Shown here piece by piece: positions 1 through 11,793 of a stretch of DNA of 64,000 bases; position 1 is the first letter of the stretch, and every line of letters begins with the position of its first letter. Source of the stretch: Protea cynaroides (taxonomy: Eukaryota; Streptophyta; Magnoliopsida; Proteales; Proteaceae); NCBI GenBank assembly GCA_028583415.1, contig CM053273.1, positions 86,402,676-86,466,675 of the forward strand, given 5' to 3'. Both the position numbers and the translations under genes were made by a program. The notes below the pieces were generated by a model, which saw nothing but the letters and a program-made list of their open reading frames with translations, was not told the DNA's origin and did no database searches.

Positions 1-151
1 TGACAGCTAACAATCCCCAAAAACCACACAAAAACTAAATAAATATTATTTTTATATGTCTCTATCTCATGTTCCTATAATCTAAGCCATGGATTTTAAC
101 TCTACTACTCTTTCATACAAGATTTTTGTAATTGACCGACCTCCATCCTAT

Positions 152-160
152 CTATTTAAG
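152..160 (+). promoter_or_regulatory. TATA-like box of the bHLH gene
   Basis: The sequence CTATTTAAG lies about 65-70 bases upstream of the ATG at 224. A start site about 30 bases further on would leave a 5' UTR of roughly 40 bases. This is a position-plus-motif call only; no transcript evidence is visible. Confidence 0.4.
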
Positions 161-223
161 TGCTAGATTTTCATCTATGCAGTCAGTAAGAGAAAAGCCC
201 ATCCATCTACAGTTCTAGCTTTG

Positions 224-1558
224 ATGGCAATTGCCAAGGAGCAAGCAGCACAGGACTCCCATATGGCTCTTCTTCAAGAGTGTTCCCTCTATGGAGCTGG
301 AGGAGAAGGACCTCCTCCTTCTCAAGGTTTGTTTGAAGAAGGGGAGAGCTCAGACGATACAAGTGGTAGTGATTCTGTCAAGAATTTCTCTTTCAGTCCT
401 CTTCCTTCTCTTTCAAACAGTGCTGGTTTTTTGTTTGGAAATACAAGGAATTCTCTACCAGATGAAGCTCAATCTGTTATCAACTTCAAGAGTACTGGTT
501 ATGGTAGTTGGGGGAGACCAAATGAGTCTTTGCTTAGTTTTGATCAAGGAGACCGCATTTACTCTATTTGGGCAGATTCCATGGACAAGAATAACATGTG
601 GAATCATCTTAATCCAAAGTGTAGTGATGAATCTCGCCTGTCTGAGGATCCTAATTGTTTTGAGATGGCAAGTGGTTGCAGTTTTACTAACACCAATTCC
701 AAGCATTTACAACTTGGCGAGGAGGGAATTGGGTGGCTATATTCAGGGGCTGATGATGGAGCTGAAAGTCTTCAGCAGTCTGGAGGGCCTAAAACATGTT
801 CCTACAAGCGTCCTTTCATGGTAATTTAAGAACTTCATTTCAGTCGTAACATGGGTGCTCTTTGTCACCCAAGTGACTTGAAGTGATTGTGATGAAAATG
901 TTGTTGCAGGGTGATGATATGCAAGGTATGAAGAGGCAGTGCACTGGTGTGCCTAGGAAATCCAAAACCAAGTCAGGACCATCAAAGGACCCACAGAGTA
1001 TTGCAGCCAAGGTCTGTCTATTTGACTCATGAATCAACATGAAGCATCATTACATGCAATGTTATAATACATGGAGATAGAGAAATGCTAAAATCTTAAC
1101 TGTGTTTCAGAATCGAAGAGAAAGAATCAGTGAGAGGCTGAAGATATTGCAGGATCTAGTACCTAATGGAGCAAAGGTTTGATTCTGGCCTATGTACTAG
1201 TTATCTTTCACCAACTTCAATTTTTCTTTTTTCTTTTTTTTTTAAATTCCGAATTGGGTCTATCACTGTAGGTTGATTTGGTTACGATGCTAGAGAAGGC
1301 TATCAGTTATGTCAAATTTCTTCAATTGCAAGTGAAGGTGATTACTCAAACTCCATTATTTCAGAAAATTTTCATTCTTGCAGAGTTTATAGGATAGCAA
1401 TATAATAATAATTATCCTTGCTGGTTCAGGTGTTGGCTATGGATGAATTTTGGCCAGCTCAAGGTGGAAAAGCTCCTCAGGTTTCTCAAGTAAAGGAAGC
1501 CATTGATGCGATTCTCACATCACATAAAGACAGAAATTCAAGTTCAAGCTCAAAATAA
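224..1558 (+). CDS. RHD6/RSL1-type (group VIIIc, RSL class I) bHLH transcription factor
   Basis: Five exons join at 224-820, 910-1011, 1111-1176, 1272-1337 and 1430-1558, all in phase 0 with GT-AG introns of 89-99 bases, giving 319 residues; Arabidopsis RHD6 and RSL1 are about 300. The N-terminal 200 residues are acidic and Ser/Gly-rich, with an ALLQECSLYG-type start. The basic region and helix 1 (about residues 227-255) read KDPQSIAAKNRRERISERLK and continue to LVPNGAK; helix 2 (about 256-277) contains MLEKAISYVKFLQLQVK. The class I signature follows: DEFWPAQGGKAPQVSQVKEA. The Glu that contacts an E-box in typical bHLHs is Ala here, as usual in this group. In Arabidopsis these nuclear factors start root-hair development and lie upstream of the RSL class II genes. 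ATG 224 is chosen because upstream codons give only a TTG. The gene looks intact. Family assignment is firm; RHD6 versus RSL1 orthology cannot be resolved here. Confidence 0.93.
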
Positions 1559-2410
1559 GAGATCCATGATAGAAGAAAACTGAAGAAGAAGAAGAAGAAA
1601 GAGTCAAAGACAGGAATTTTTTTCTTTTTCTTTTTTTTTTTTAAAAAAGAAAAGAAAAGAAAAGTTTCTGTATGGTTTGTTGTATTCTTTATTTTTTTCA
1701 GCTGTACTCTTCTTCCTCTGAAATTGTGTAATTGTCTAGTGGTTTTCTTTAAACGTTTGAGATGTAAGGACAACTGAGGCCGCAACCTCGGCCTAAGTTT
1801 AACTTAATGAGATCTGTCAATGATGGCCTTTTGTTTTGTTAAAGATAAGAAGACAAAAGGTAGAATTCTCACATTCCATTTAGCTCCATATTTTTAAATT
1901 TTTTATAACATTCCCTTTTGGGTCACTTTCGAGTTGGTTTTGATTAAAATCAAACTTCTATTTTGACCGTATGGTTCCAATTCCTCATCAATATCAGGCA
2001 ACAAAAAAGTGCAACTTGGGGATAATTTTTTTATTTTTGGTATTAAAAATGAACTAAAAAAAAAAAAAAAAAAACAGAAAACCACATTTTAGCCGGTTTG
2101 GATGGTTTGATTCTATATCAGGTTATACCACCCTGTTTGTCATATTTTAAAATGCTATTGAACAGCTACAATATTTTAAATCAAACATTTAAATGGTAAA
2201 ACTGATAGTTGAATCATATCCTTCCAATTAGAATTTGTTAGAAACTTCTAATGGTTCGATATTTGATCAAGTTATGCCATTGTATTTTCCATGATTTAAA
2301 GTATATGAATGGCTTTATGTTCCAAATCAAACGTGATAAAAAAAGTAAAAACATGATGTTTAAGCATGTCATTCTAATTTTAATATATTCAGAAAAAAAA
2401 TTATATATAT
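1559..2410 (+). other. 3' flank of the bHLH gene
   Basis: The 3' UTR probably ends between about 1680 and 1850 in T-rich sequence; no clean AATAAA is seen. The rest is AT-rich with a poly-A stretch near 2057-2074. Frames rich in Phe or Lys here come from homopolymers. I see no gene. Confidence 0.5.
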
Positions 2411-2650
2411 TTTTGGCTAATGACGGGTATCCAGACCTTTGGCTTGACTAATTCCACAGGTCCATTGACCCCACAACCACATGAACCGAATCATTATGGG
2501 TTGAATTAGAACCATCCTACTCGCACCTAAAATGGGAAAAAAAGAGCACCTACCACCCCATGTGAATGATCCCCAGACATAAGAAGAGTCGAACTTAAAA
2601 CCTTCTATTTCCTGAAGCATAACTCCTTGCCAACTGACTACCCCTTTGGT
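2411..2650 (-). mobile_element. tRNA-derived SINE, Au-like, copy 1
   Basis: On the minus strand a tRNA-like head has a box A (GTAGTCAGTTGGC, near 2628-2641) and a box B (AAGTTCGACTC, near 2585-2596). A body of about 150 bases follows, ending GGAATTAGTCAAGCC...CTGGATACCCGTC and a short A tail (T run near 2411). It aligns along its whole length with 59155-59404 and in head and tail with 56998-57242. The GGAYTAGT...GGATACCC end recalls the plant Au SINE. I found no convincing target duplication for this copy, which looks older. Confidence 0.65.
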
Positions 2651-3567
2651 ATTTAACAAACTAGAAAGTTTAGCTTACTGGATAACACATTAATATATGA
2701 TGGAACCTCAGAGAATTATATAGATCACCAGATAAAAGTTGCTTCAATGAACCGTAGTCAATTTTCCCCATGTGAAAATTTTGTTAAAATATAATATAAT
2801 CTATACTTATGCACTCTAGATGATTCTGAGTTAAAAATTTATGATAATATAGAGTCAATGCCTCTTCTACAGCCATGGATTGGATTTTCACTTAATTGGA
2901 GCTCTCCATAAATTGCCCACACTCTTTTCCTTACCATAGTTATTGAGATATTAATATGGCAGACTTGGACAAACAATATCCTAATATCAATATATAGGCT
3001 GGCGGTGGCCTAAGATTAGTTAGGAGAATTTGGATAATAACCCCCACTGTTTAGAGGTAAAAACCATGTGAAGTAAAAATTTTCAGGTAAAATCAAATGA
3101 AAAGGATGTGCTTTAAAATTCTTGTTTTACATAGTTCCATCCTAAAATTACCAGAACCATAAATAATTGGGAAAATAACATAAAAACATCAATAGAAGCT
3201 TACATTATATTGATAATACGTATTGTAAACACGTAGAGATGGCAGAGGATGATAACCTACTCTGATGCTCATGTTTCATTCCAAAAATTCAAATTAAGAA
3301 AAATTTACAGATGCATAAAAACACCATTATTTAGCACGGTGGGACTAAACTTGGAACTCATATAATCATAAAACCATACTATGTGTATAGTTCTAAACCC
3401 GGAGATTCTGCTAAGCCAGGTTTGAGCTGTATTCTCGTGGAAAGCCTCCATGTACGGTAACAGGTAATAACCACCTCTGGCTTCATTATTCTATTGATTT
3501 TGCCCACATCAAATAATTAGAACATTTGTCTACGCCCTCAACCAAGGAAGCTTCCTTCCATATTCTA

Positions 3568-3570
<3 letters not shown>
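2651..3570. other. Intergenic, no feature recognised
   Basis: AT-rich sequence with no long open frame, no terminal repeats and no similarity to other parts of the window that I could see. Confidence 0.5.

Positions 3571-3620
<50 letters not shown>
3571..3620. repeat. (CT)n microsatellite
   Basis: About 25 uninterrupted CT dinucleotides. Confidence 0.97.
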
Positions 3621-3622
<2 letters not shown>

Positions 3623-4228
3623 GCGTGTGTTGTGTAAGACGTCAATAATTGGCTCACTAGGCAGGTGTGACTTTAATTAAGGGTCACATGGTGAACCATT
3701 AATCTCATATAGAGGTGGCTACATCCCCAAGACAAGTAACCCAAAGTTACAAATTAAAAGCTCTAGAAACTCAATTAAAATAAATCCCATTGTAGATAGC
3801 ACATTCTATCCACCAATCAAGAGGTGACATGTGTCCCAACACACGTCATTCATATGGAAATTATACTCCTACGAGGAGGCTATGCGCACATCACCATGTC
3901 GGGTTTGCAAGTACTTAGCATACGGTTGTTAGAATTCGATCGGCATATGAACTCTATGCACACCCTACATGAGAAAGGGATTGGAGTCTAGAGATGTAAC
4001 TTACACTACCACCTCCGACGTTATCGACGCTCATTGGACTCCTAGGAATGCAGCAGGTAGGTAGCGTCCCAACTGTGAGATCATCATCTAACGGTTAGAC
4101 ATTATAACCGGGTAAACCCCTCAGGTGGAAGTTACCTATATATGTTGACTCTACCGCCTCAATGGTGTATCCGGTTCCAATAGGACACTCTATAAGTCTA
4201 TATAGATACTCGACGGTAACAGGTAATG
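3621..4228. other. Probable retroelement remnant, left of solo LTR A
   Basis: No coding frame. The sequence resumes on the far side of the 4234-6553 insertion, near 6559-6790, where CCAGTCCGACCCCCGGTGAT and a CAACA end look like the tail of a Ty3-type LTR. A possible LTR start TGTTAGAATTC lies at 3927. The flanks show no matching 5-base duplication, so limits and family are uncertain. Confidence 0.3.
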
Positions 4229-4233
4229 GATAC

Positions 4234-6553
4234 TGTTGGACTTTGTGTTGTCATTGTTGGCAACTTGGCCGATGTGACAATGTTTGTGAGCATTCAATCA
4301 GATGAATGAGGAAAGAGAGTGTCAGTGCAGGAGAGAGAGTGTCAGTGCAATGGCAAAGATGGAACAACTTCGCATGTGTTTTCTACACTGTTCTACATGT
4401 GTTTTAGATGGCTTGCAGCGAGTTAAATGGCATTCTACATCAAGTTTGATGAGAGAGAGTGACTGTGGACCCCACTGGTGATGTGGCCGAGTTTCTGGTG
4501 ATGTGACAGTGTTCTGAAGCTTTTCTGATCATGTTCATGTTTCTCGTGTTTCTGGAATTGTGGCATTGAAGAGATAAATTCAAGAGAGAGAAAGAAGAGA
4601 GAGAGAATTAGAAGAGAGAGAAAGAGGAGAGAGAAATGTGGGTGGGACCCACTGTGCCTAAGTGGCATGCCACCACGGTAGCCAACCTGGCTGAGGGCTG
4701 TGGCACCATAGGCAGCAGCCACCACGTGGTCGAGGGCCAGCCGTGGCACCACATGGCCAGCCATGGCCTGCCTGGCAGCAGCAGGCCCGCACAAGCAAGG
4801 CCCACAGCCAAGCCATGCCGCACCCCAAGCAGGGCTGCACGCCATGCAGCAAGCCAGCCCCGCAAGCAGGTGCATGGAAGGCAGCCACAGGCTTTCCCGC
4901 AAGCCCAGATGCGCGGCCAAGCCATGCCGCACCCCAAGCAAGATCGCACGCCATGCAACAAGCCAGCCCCGCAAGCAGGTGCATGGCAGGCAGCCACAGG
5001 CCTTCCCACAAGCCCAGATGCGCGCCTACCAGGTGTTCGACGAAATGTTAAGAGAGAGGCACTATTTGGGGCATTTTCGTCAAGTTTCAAAGGTTTAAAT
5101 GCAAGATCCACGGTCAAGAAAGAGCCACGAGGTTCTGATCCTCATCTGGCGGTCCGAGATTGTGCGGGCTAAAGTGTATCGAGCCGACGCGCCTTGATGC
5201 TCCCGCAAGGCTTCTCATTGGACGGCGGCAAGTTAATACAATGTGCCGCATCGTATGAAGGGGTATCCATGATTCAGTGGTGCGCGCTTACGGTGTGCAA
5301 CTGAGCAGATGCTAATCTAATGGCTTCGGGCTTCTCCGATCTTCGGAGACGTGATTTGTGCGGATCTGACAATCATCGTCTAATCCCGCCTTTTTGAATG
5401 AGATTCGACGGCCGAATTTAGAGATTCGTTGATCGGCCAATCAGAACTCGACAACGCAGAGGAGGCGCAGCTACGGTGCAACGCGGGTGCAAGTATGGTT
5501 TGGAAAGATTCTCTTTCCTTATTTGTAACTGGTCGAACTTCAAACTGTCATAACTTTCTCATCCGAGCTCCAAATCGGTTCATTCAAGTTGCAGTTTCCA
5601 TATTGATGCTCTATACATTGGGCCCCGTTGGGAGTCATAAAAGTGGAGAGAAAAATTGAAAAGAGCATTTTAAAGGCAGAGAGAATGATTTCTAGGATTT
5701 CGTATCCTGTGGGAGTGATCAATCACCAACTACCTCTTCTCTGTGCATCAATGGAGTGCTAAATCCCTATGAGAGGTCATTAGAGCATTTATGTTTACAT
5801 TCATGGTGATTATGGGTTGTGTGGAAAAGATTGGAAGCCTGTGAGCGAGGTGTGCTCTGTGAATCGATCTCTATCATCATTGAAGGCTGTTGGAGAGTAC
5901 CTGAGAGCAGTGTGAAGCTTCAGAGATATTGTTGGCCATTTGAAAGCATTCTTTGTGAGGTTTTTCAATTCCTTATCTATTTGTTGCTTTCAATTTATTG
6001 TATACTAGCATAGGTGCAAATTGTTGAATACCTAGCTAGTGGGAAAAAATTGTAAGGCAAATTTATAGGCCTAAAAAATTTGTTATTTGCTTCCCGTGGG
6101 TGCGGGTTAAGCGTGGTGTGTAGCGTGTGCTAAACACTGGTACCTGATACCTGAATTCCTGGCACATGTGTGCCCTCCTAGTTTTATACTGGGTAAATTG
6201 GGTGTATGTACTCCATGCTGTGTAAACAGTAAAAAAACGTGTATTGAGTATATACGGAGCCCGTTGGGCATTACTTCGTGGATTAGCCATCACACACTGT
6301 ATTGGTGAACCACGTAATATCTCTGTGTTCATTGTTTTATCTTTCTGATATATTTTGGAGTGCGTGGAATGGCTTGCAGGGTGGGTGTGCAAATCTGGTA
6401 GACCTAGTCACTGAGTGGTAGCACGGTAGATTTGCATATGCTTGTGTGTGTGTAAAAGAATATATCTCCATCAGCTCTAGACAGCAGTGAAATAATTAGG
6501 GAGAATTTTCAGACACTGATTCACCCCCCCTCAGTGTCATATCAAGTTCATCA
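4234..6553 (+). mobile_element. Solo LTR, family A, copy 1 (2320 bp)
   Basis: Begins TGTTGGACTTTGTG and ends AAGTTCATCA, the TG...CA ends of an LTR, flanked by a perfect 5-base duplication GATAC (4229-4233 and 6554-6558). No primer site, polypurine tract or pol sequence adjoins it, so it is a solo LTR left by recombination. Two more copies lie at 24736-27043 (minus) and 48626-50694 (plus). A GC-rich island (about 4640-5110) is open in many frames on both strands; I do not take these frames as genes. TCAGTGTCAT with a C-rich run lies just inside the 3' end in all copies. Confidence 0.9.
4811..5028. repeat. Tandem duplication, 109-bp unit, in the GC-rich island
   Basis: Two near-identical units start AGCCATGCCGCACCCCAAGC at 4811 and 4920 and run to GCCCAGATGCGCG. 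The period is 109 bases, not a multiple of three, so the duplication shifts any reading frame. Confidence 0.85.
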
Positions 6554-6558
6554 GATAC

Positions 6559-6847
6559 CTTTTTACACACTCTAAGAATACTCAAGCCTTACCCACACTT
6601 TAATGAGATTACAATCTATCGTAATCTCCATACTGCTTGCTATGTTACTGACTTGATCATCAAAGTGGCCGTCAGACTACCCAGTCCGACCCCCGGTGAT
6701 CCTTCTTTGGTTTTAGGTTACGTTACGGATCACGTCAGCATTATTGGTTTCAACAGCAACACCCATCACCAAATGTTATATGTGAATAATTTTTTTTTAC
6801 AGTGATTCAGGAAGAAAAAAAAAGCCTTCTCATTGTTTTCCTATAAG
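6559..6847. other. Right half of the remnant split by solo LTR A
   Basis: Continues the older sequence from before 4228. It includes a pyrimidine/purine-balanced tract near 6667-6720 of the kind seen in Ty3-type LTR 3' regions. No coding frame. Confidence 0.3.
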
Positions 6848-7354
6848 TAAGAGTGTCAAAAATGAAACCAAATTGTTTAAACCCTAACCAGAAAAACTAA
6901 TTATTACATGGTTTGATTCTGGTTTAAAAAATAAAACCGTTTAGTTAAACAGTTTGATTCTGGTTTCGAGAATGAAACCGTTTAAATCAACTATTTAGAA
7001 CCTTTAAAACCGATTAAACCTTTACTTTAATCCCTTAGTGCTAAATGTTTATATTTGTATAAATAAATTTTATTTTAATACTTTTCACATGGCATGCTTT
7101 TAAATCGAAAATCCACTTTCATATATGATTAAAATTATTTTATGCTTTCCTTGACTTTCCCTCTCATTTGTTCCTAACTCTTTTCCTCTCCCTTTGGGCA
7201 ACAAAACCATTTAAAAACCAAAAAGCTGAAATCTATTAATAATTTGATAAGTATTTTGAAATCATTTAATAAATGTTTCGGCTTTGGTTTTAATCATTAC
7301 ACATCGAACCGAAAATAAATTATTAAACCAAAATCATACTGTTTAACACCCTTA
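6848..7354. mobile_element. hAT-type MITE (507 bp)
   Basis: The terminal inverted repeats start TAAGAGTGTCAAA and, read inward from the right, TAAGGGTGTTAAA. The element is flanked by a perfect 8-base duplication CCTATAAG (6840-6847 and 7355-7362), the length made by hAT transposases. The interior is AT-rich with repeated AAACCGTTTA-like words and no transposase. Confidence 0.85.
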
Positions 7355-7362
7355 CCTATAAG

Positions 7363-9258
7363 GACTTGATCAAATCGGATAGATATCATTGTCTTGAAAA
7401 CAATACCTCATATAAAAAACGTCCACTATCTATATCAAACGGTGAGAACCCAAAGACCACAATCTAAGGGTACAGAGCAAGGTTCTAAAATTTATGTATC
7501 AGACACGGTATTGGTCATGTTTAAAATTGATTTGATCTATAAATGTACTGGAAAACTAATATGTGATCAATATCATATATAATAATATTAAAATATCATT
7601 AAATTATAAGGATTCGAATCGAGCATCAATCAGTTTCAAAACCGATACGAATCAAACTGATTCAACCGATCCAAGATAATGTACGTAAAATGTTAACAAT
7701 GGAGAAGGTAGACGTTGTTGGGGCCGAGGATGCAGTGCCGCTCTTTGAGGTATCCAGTTTTCAATCCTTCGATAGGAGTAGGAGATGATATAATATTATA
7801 TTTGAGCTGTTATTTATTTGGCTTAGTTTCATTGGATTGACCTCTTGATTTCAGCTATGTTCATCATGTATTTGGGAATTCCATGCAAGGCAAAAGCAAT
7901 AATGAGATGACTTATGTGCCCCAAGAACAGTCAATTAAAATCATTAAAAATATTCTCATGTCTCCCAATTAGTTTATGATTAATAATTGGAATCTTGTCT
8001 TCTTGATCCATTTATTAACCCAAGATGCTTATCATGAGTTGTACCAATGTGCTTGGCTTCGGAGAACATTAAATTTCACTTGTAAATAGTTAACTATATC
8101 CATTATTTAAATTTGATTTCACTTTTTTTTTTTTTTCAATTTTTTTAGTTGTAACAAGGTCTTTTCATCAAAGGATTTGCTTCGGTCCCTAAATGAAATA
8201 CCAAAACTGCCTCTCATATATTAAGATTTCCGTGATGACCTAATGAATGTGTAAATAAAGATAATTAGTTACAACTACATATTGTAAGAATCCTTGTTAC
8301 AGTCAAACAATGTTGGATAATATCTTAGTGGGATTGATTAATTACCAGGACCACTGAGTAGTGGGAGTCTATGTCATTAGGATGATCGGTTCGGTCTGAT
8401 TCGTCACAAGATAAAAAGATAGACAAATCTTAATTCAGTATGAGACTGATTAGAGTTTGTGACAGTATTATATATATTAGGTCATAAATTCCTACAGTCC
8501 TAGTTGTTTTTCCTCTTTCTGTACCCACGAGCATTGAGAAGCAAATGGAACCTATACGACCTGTGGAAGACTGTGATTAAAGCTTCAAGTTTAATAGCGA
8601 AAATCAATCTCCTACATACATGTATAACTTTACAATTATGGTTTACTTTGTATCTCCATTATATTCTAGATCTATGTATAGATTGATTATGGTTAATGAT
8701 GAAACTCTATAAAGAGAAAAAGTCTAACAGACGAACCCTAACCTAACCGAAGAATATAATAACCTCACCCTGGTCTCAAACTAACACAACAAAAACCAGA
8801 AACTAACAAGAGAGAAAGGTACAGATTACCATCCATATAATAAATATATAATAAGTTGTCATACGTGGTCCTGAAGGAAGAATTAATTATTAGTGATTGA
8901 AACAATGTTATTCGTTTTATGCATGAAGCCAATGTAGGATGCTTTCGTCATATATGATAGAACGTATGAACTAATACAAAACAGAGGTTCAGTTGATGTT
9001 TCTAGGATGTAGTTAGACTTGGACCACTGTACGTAAATCCATATTAATTTAGAGTGATGAAGTCTAACTAAATGAACCAATTAGGGTTCAGCTGGAATTT
9101 AAACATGGATTTAATAAGGAACTGAATACCAAGGAAAGCCTGGATGATTCTGCACGTAGAGAGTTTGGTGGTTTAGGCCTATTTGAAGTTTTGTTTTATT
9201 TTATCTGTTTTGTGGGGGGTGGGTGGGGGGGAATGGCAGCGTGGATTATTTGTCATCT
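7363..9258. other. Intergenic, no gene recognised
   Basis: AT-rich. A few 60-aa frames (for example 8504-8686 and 8883-9080) match nothing I know. An AACCGAT-rich patch near 7610-7680 resembles dispersed plant repeats. Confidence 0.45.
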
Positions 9259-9286
9259 TCTCTCTCCCTCTCTCTCTCTCTCTAGA
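9259..9286. repeat. (CT)n microsatellite
   Basis: Short imperfect CT tract ending in TCTAGAGAG. Confidence 0.85.
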
Positions 9287-10779
9287 GAGTGAGTCAGTTT
9301 AGATGGCTTGAGGTTTAAGAAATTGAGAATGTACTTGCAAGTGTGCTATACTACACACGCACGCTTGACTCATATGATCACATGGTTTTCTACCCAAAAA
9401 AAAAAAAAAATCACAAGGTGGGCCCACCTATATTCCCTATTTGCATACCAGCTTGCGACGTGGGAACCAGACTGTAGAGAGAATTATATTAATAAAGTGG
9501 GCCTTTTAATCAAAAATAAAATAAAGTGGGCCTGCCATGCTGATCATTTAATAGCACTCGTAGGAAACTAGGAAAAATTGCCTCATAGCCTTGAATGCTC
9601 TCTCCCCCTCCCAAAATTGCTTATCATTAACTATGTATATGAGTTTTTACCCAAAAAAATAAAATAAATAAAAAAAATAAAAAACCCTATGTATTGGAGT
9701 TGATTTTACAGGAAAATTTCATGCACTTTTCTTGTACTTTGTCTTAAAGTTATTTAATCCTTGAATTTAGGATTAGGTTAAAATACCATTTTCTCCTCTC
9801 CTCCTCTGTGATTTGTCCAAAGTACAAATGCCCTTAAAAGTTTCAAAAATAAAAAAATAAAAAAATTCAGCTATCTTCCATAATAGTTTTGAAACATCAC
9901 CTACCATCCACATCTTTCAAAAAAATCATCTACACCCAAGTAATTGACGGAGGTGACGAAAATCAGCGTTAGACAGTTTTACCCTTTATGTTATTAATTT
10001 GAAAATTTTAAAAACTAGTAAGATTACTAATATAACCCTTCTCTTCTTTCTTCTTTTTTTTTCTTTTTTTCTTTTTGTATCTTTCTTCTTCTTTCCTCTT
10101 TTGCTCTTCTTCTTTTCCTGGTTTCAATCTTTCTTCGACAAACCCCTCCTCGAAAGCAAGAGAAAAGAATAGTTCTTGAGAAAGCCCTGCTCTTGATCAG
10201 GGTTGCATCTTCACCTAAATACCTCAAGGAAAATCGCTGATCCAAATCCTAAGATTAGAAACGGAGCAAACAAAACAAAGAGATTTACAATCCTCCCCTT
10301 GTACATGAGCAGAGAGAAGCTCTATTTTTCTCTGCTCTGTTTTATTGGTCATGTTCCTCTTTCTAAAAAACCTGACTGAACCAGATTTCTCTTCCGATTA
10401 CCAGTAGCTGTTTATGTTCAACTGTATGAGAACCAATCCAGTCATAGAGACGAATCTGCTTCGTTCATATGTCATAATTTCTTCTTTGGTTTTGCATAAG
10501 CTTAAAACTCCATTGAATCGATGTAGATTGTAAGGGTAAGCAGGGAGGCATGCTTGAATAGAATTACAATGGTTTTGTAAAATAACTAAACAAGATCTTT
10601 ACCCAAAAAAGAGGGGGGAAAATCCAGTGAAGGGTGAAGGGAGCAAGATTCATAACAAAACTCATGTTTTTATCTAGCTTCTGTGCTTTCATTCACTCCG
10701 CTCCCAAGCAAATTAAAACTCCTCCTTACAATTTTTTATTCCTTTGGATTTTTCGTCGCACCATTTGAAATCGACTGAC

Positions 10780-10914
10780 ATGGCTGCATGCATTGCTACT
10801 TTCAAACCTGTCTATGCTACATTTCTCAACAATAAAACCAGTAAGGGGGCAAGTGTGACTTCTTCAACAAACCCTAAAATTCCCATTGATTATGAATTCC
10901 TACTTGTAATTTAA
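10780..10914 (+). CDS. Small ORF (44 aa) with plastid-transit-like start, inside the Mutator-like element
   Basis: It starts MAACIATFKPVYATFLNNKT and continues Ser/Thr/Lys-rich with no acidic residue until near the end. The Met-Ala start and hydroxylated, basic composition resemble a chloroplast transit peptide. A pyrimidine-rich leader precedes the ATG. It could be the first exon of a captured host gene. No splice partner is clear, I cannot name the source gene, and it may be chance. Confidence 0.3.
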   Translation: MAACIATFKPVYATFLNNKTSKGASVTSSTNPKIPIDYEFLLVI

Positions 10915-11759
10915 TTCTTCAAAACTTTCATCAAAGCTCTCTTGAGGATCACCCTCCATTGCAACCAGTCGAGGAACCCTAAAAGTAGGGTCTGTTGCGA
11001 TCTCGTATTGAAGATCTATTTGTAGAGAAATACGAAAAAAAAAAGACATTTTTAAAGATCTATTTTGCCCTAAACGTTAATCTGAACGATTTCTTCTTCT
11101 GTGAAGGGGACCGGCAGTTCTTGAGGTGGGAACGATTTTGATCAGTCGTCACCGCCATTTAAAAATATACAACAACAATTTCTATGGCAGTTCCTCCACC
11201 AAATGATTTATTCCAGCGGCTTGCGGTCAAATCAGCCGATGATTCTGAGGCTCTTGGTTGGAGAGGAGGTTTATAGTTTTCTTCTTTGGGGAAGAGAGAA
11301 ATGGCTAGCAAGAGGAAGGAAAAAGAATTGAGAGTTGGCCTTCAAATTTGTTTTCCCAGCTTTTATGCTAGAGGACTCCATTTCTACTATCAATCTTGCC
11401 ATCGGCGGTTCTCGATTCTGGGAGATTGAAGTTGCGATAATAGGGAGGAGAGGAACAGTCGCTCAGAGAAGAGAAGGAACAAAAGGGTCTGCAAATCAAT
11501 TTCTTCTCCGTTCACTTCTTCAACTAATAATTTCTGCGCAAATCATTTTTGTTATCCGTTCATTTCGCTGACATGTTAACATTTTCTCTGCAATGGTTAA
11601 GGTATTTTTATTTTGTTGTTTGCACAGGCAGAGACTATCATAGAATGACATCAGCAGTGGTAAAAAGGTAACAATTCAGATATCTCCTTCAATAGATTGA
11701 CAGTCGTCTCCTTAGCTCTACAGTGTGAGATGGCGGAGGCAACGGTGGTGTGTGCGGGG

Positions 11760-11761
<2 letters not shown>

Positions 11762-11792
<31 letters not shown>
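11762..11792. repeat. (GA)n microsatellite
   Basis: Uninterrupted GA dinucleotides within the Mutator-like element. Confidence 0.95.

Positions 11793-11793
<1 letters not shown>

Noticed and set aside
231..824. Second long frame (197 aa) overlapping bHLH exon 1
   Set aside because: Out of frame with the bHLH coding sequence, hydrophobic and without a family; a shadow of the real exon.
1486..1785. Lys/Phe-rich minus-strand frame
   Set aside because: Antisense to the bHLH last exon and its T-rich 3' UTR.
4435..5172. Overlapping open frames of up to about 180 aa on both strands (Ala, Pro, Trp and Cys-rich)
   Set aside because: They lie in the GC-rich island of a solo LTR, are open in several frames at once because TA-containing stops are rare there, and the 109-bp tandem unit is not a multiple of three.
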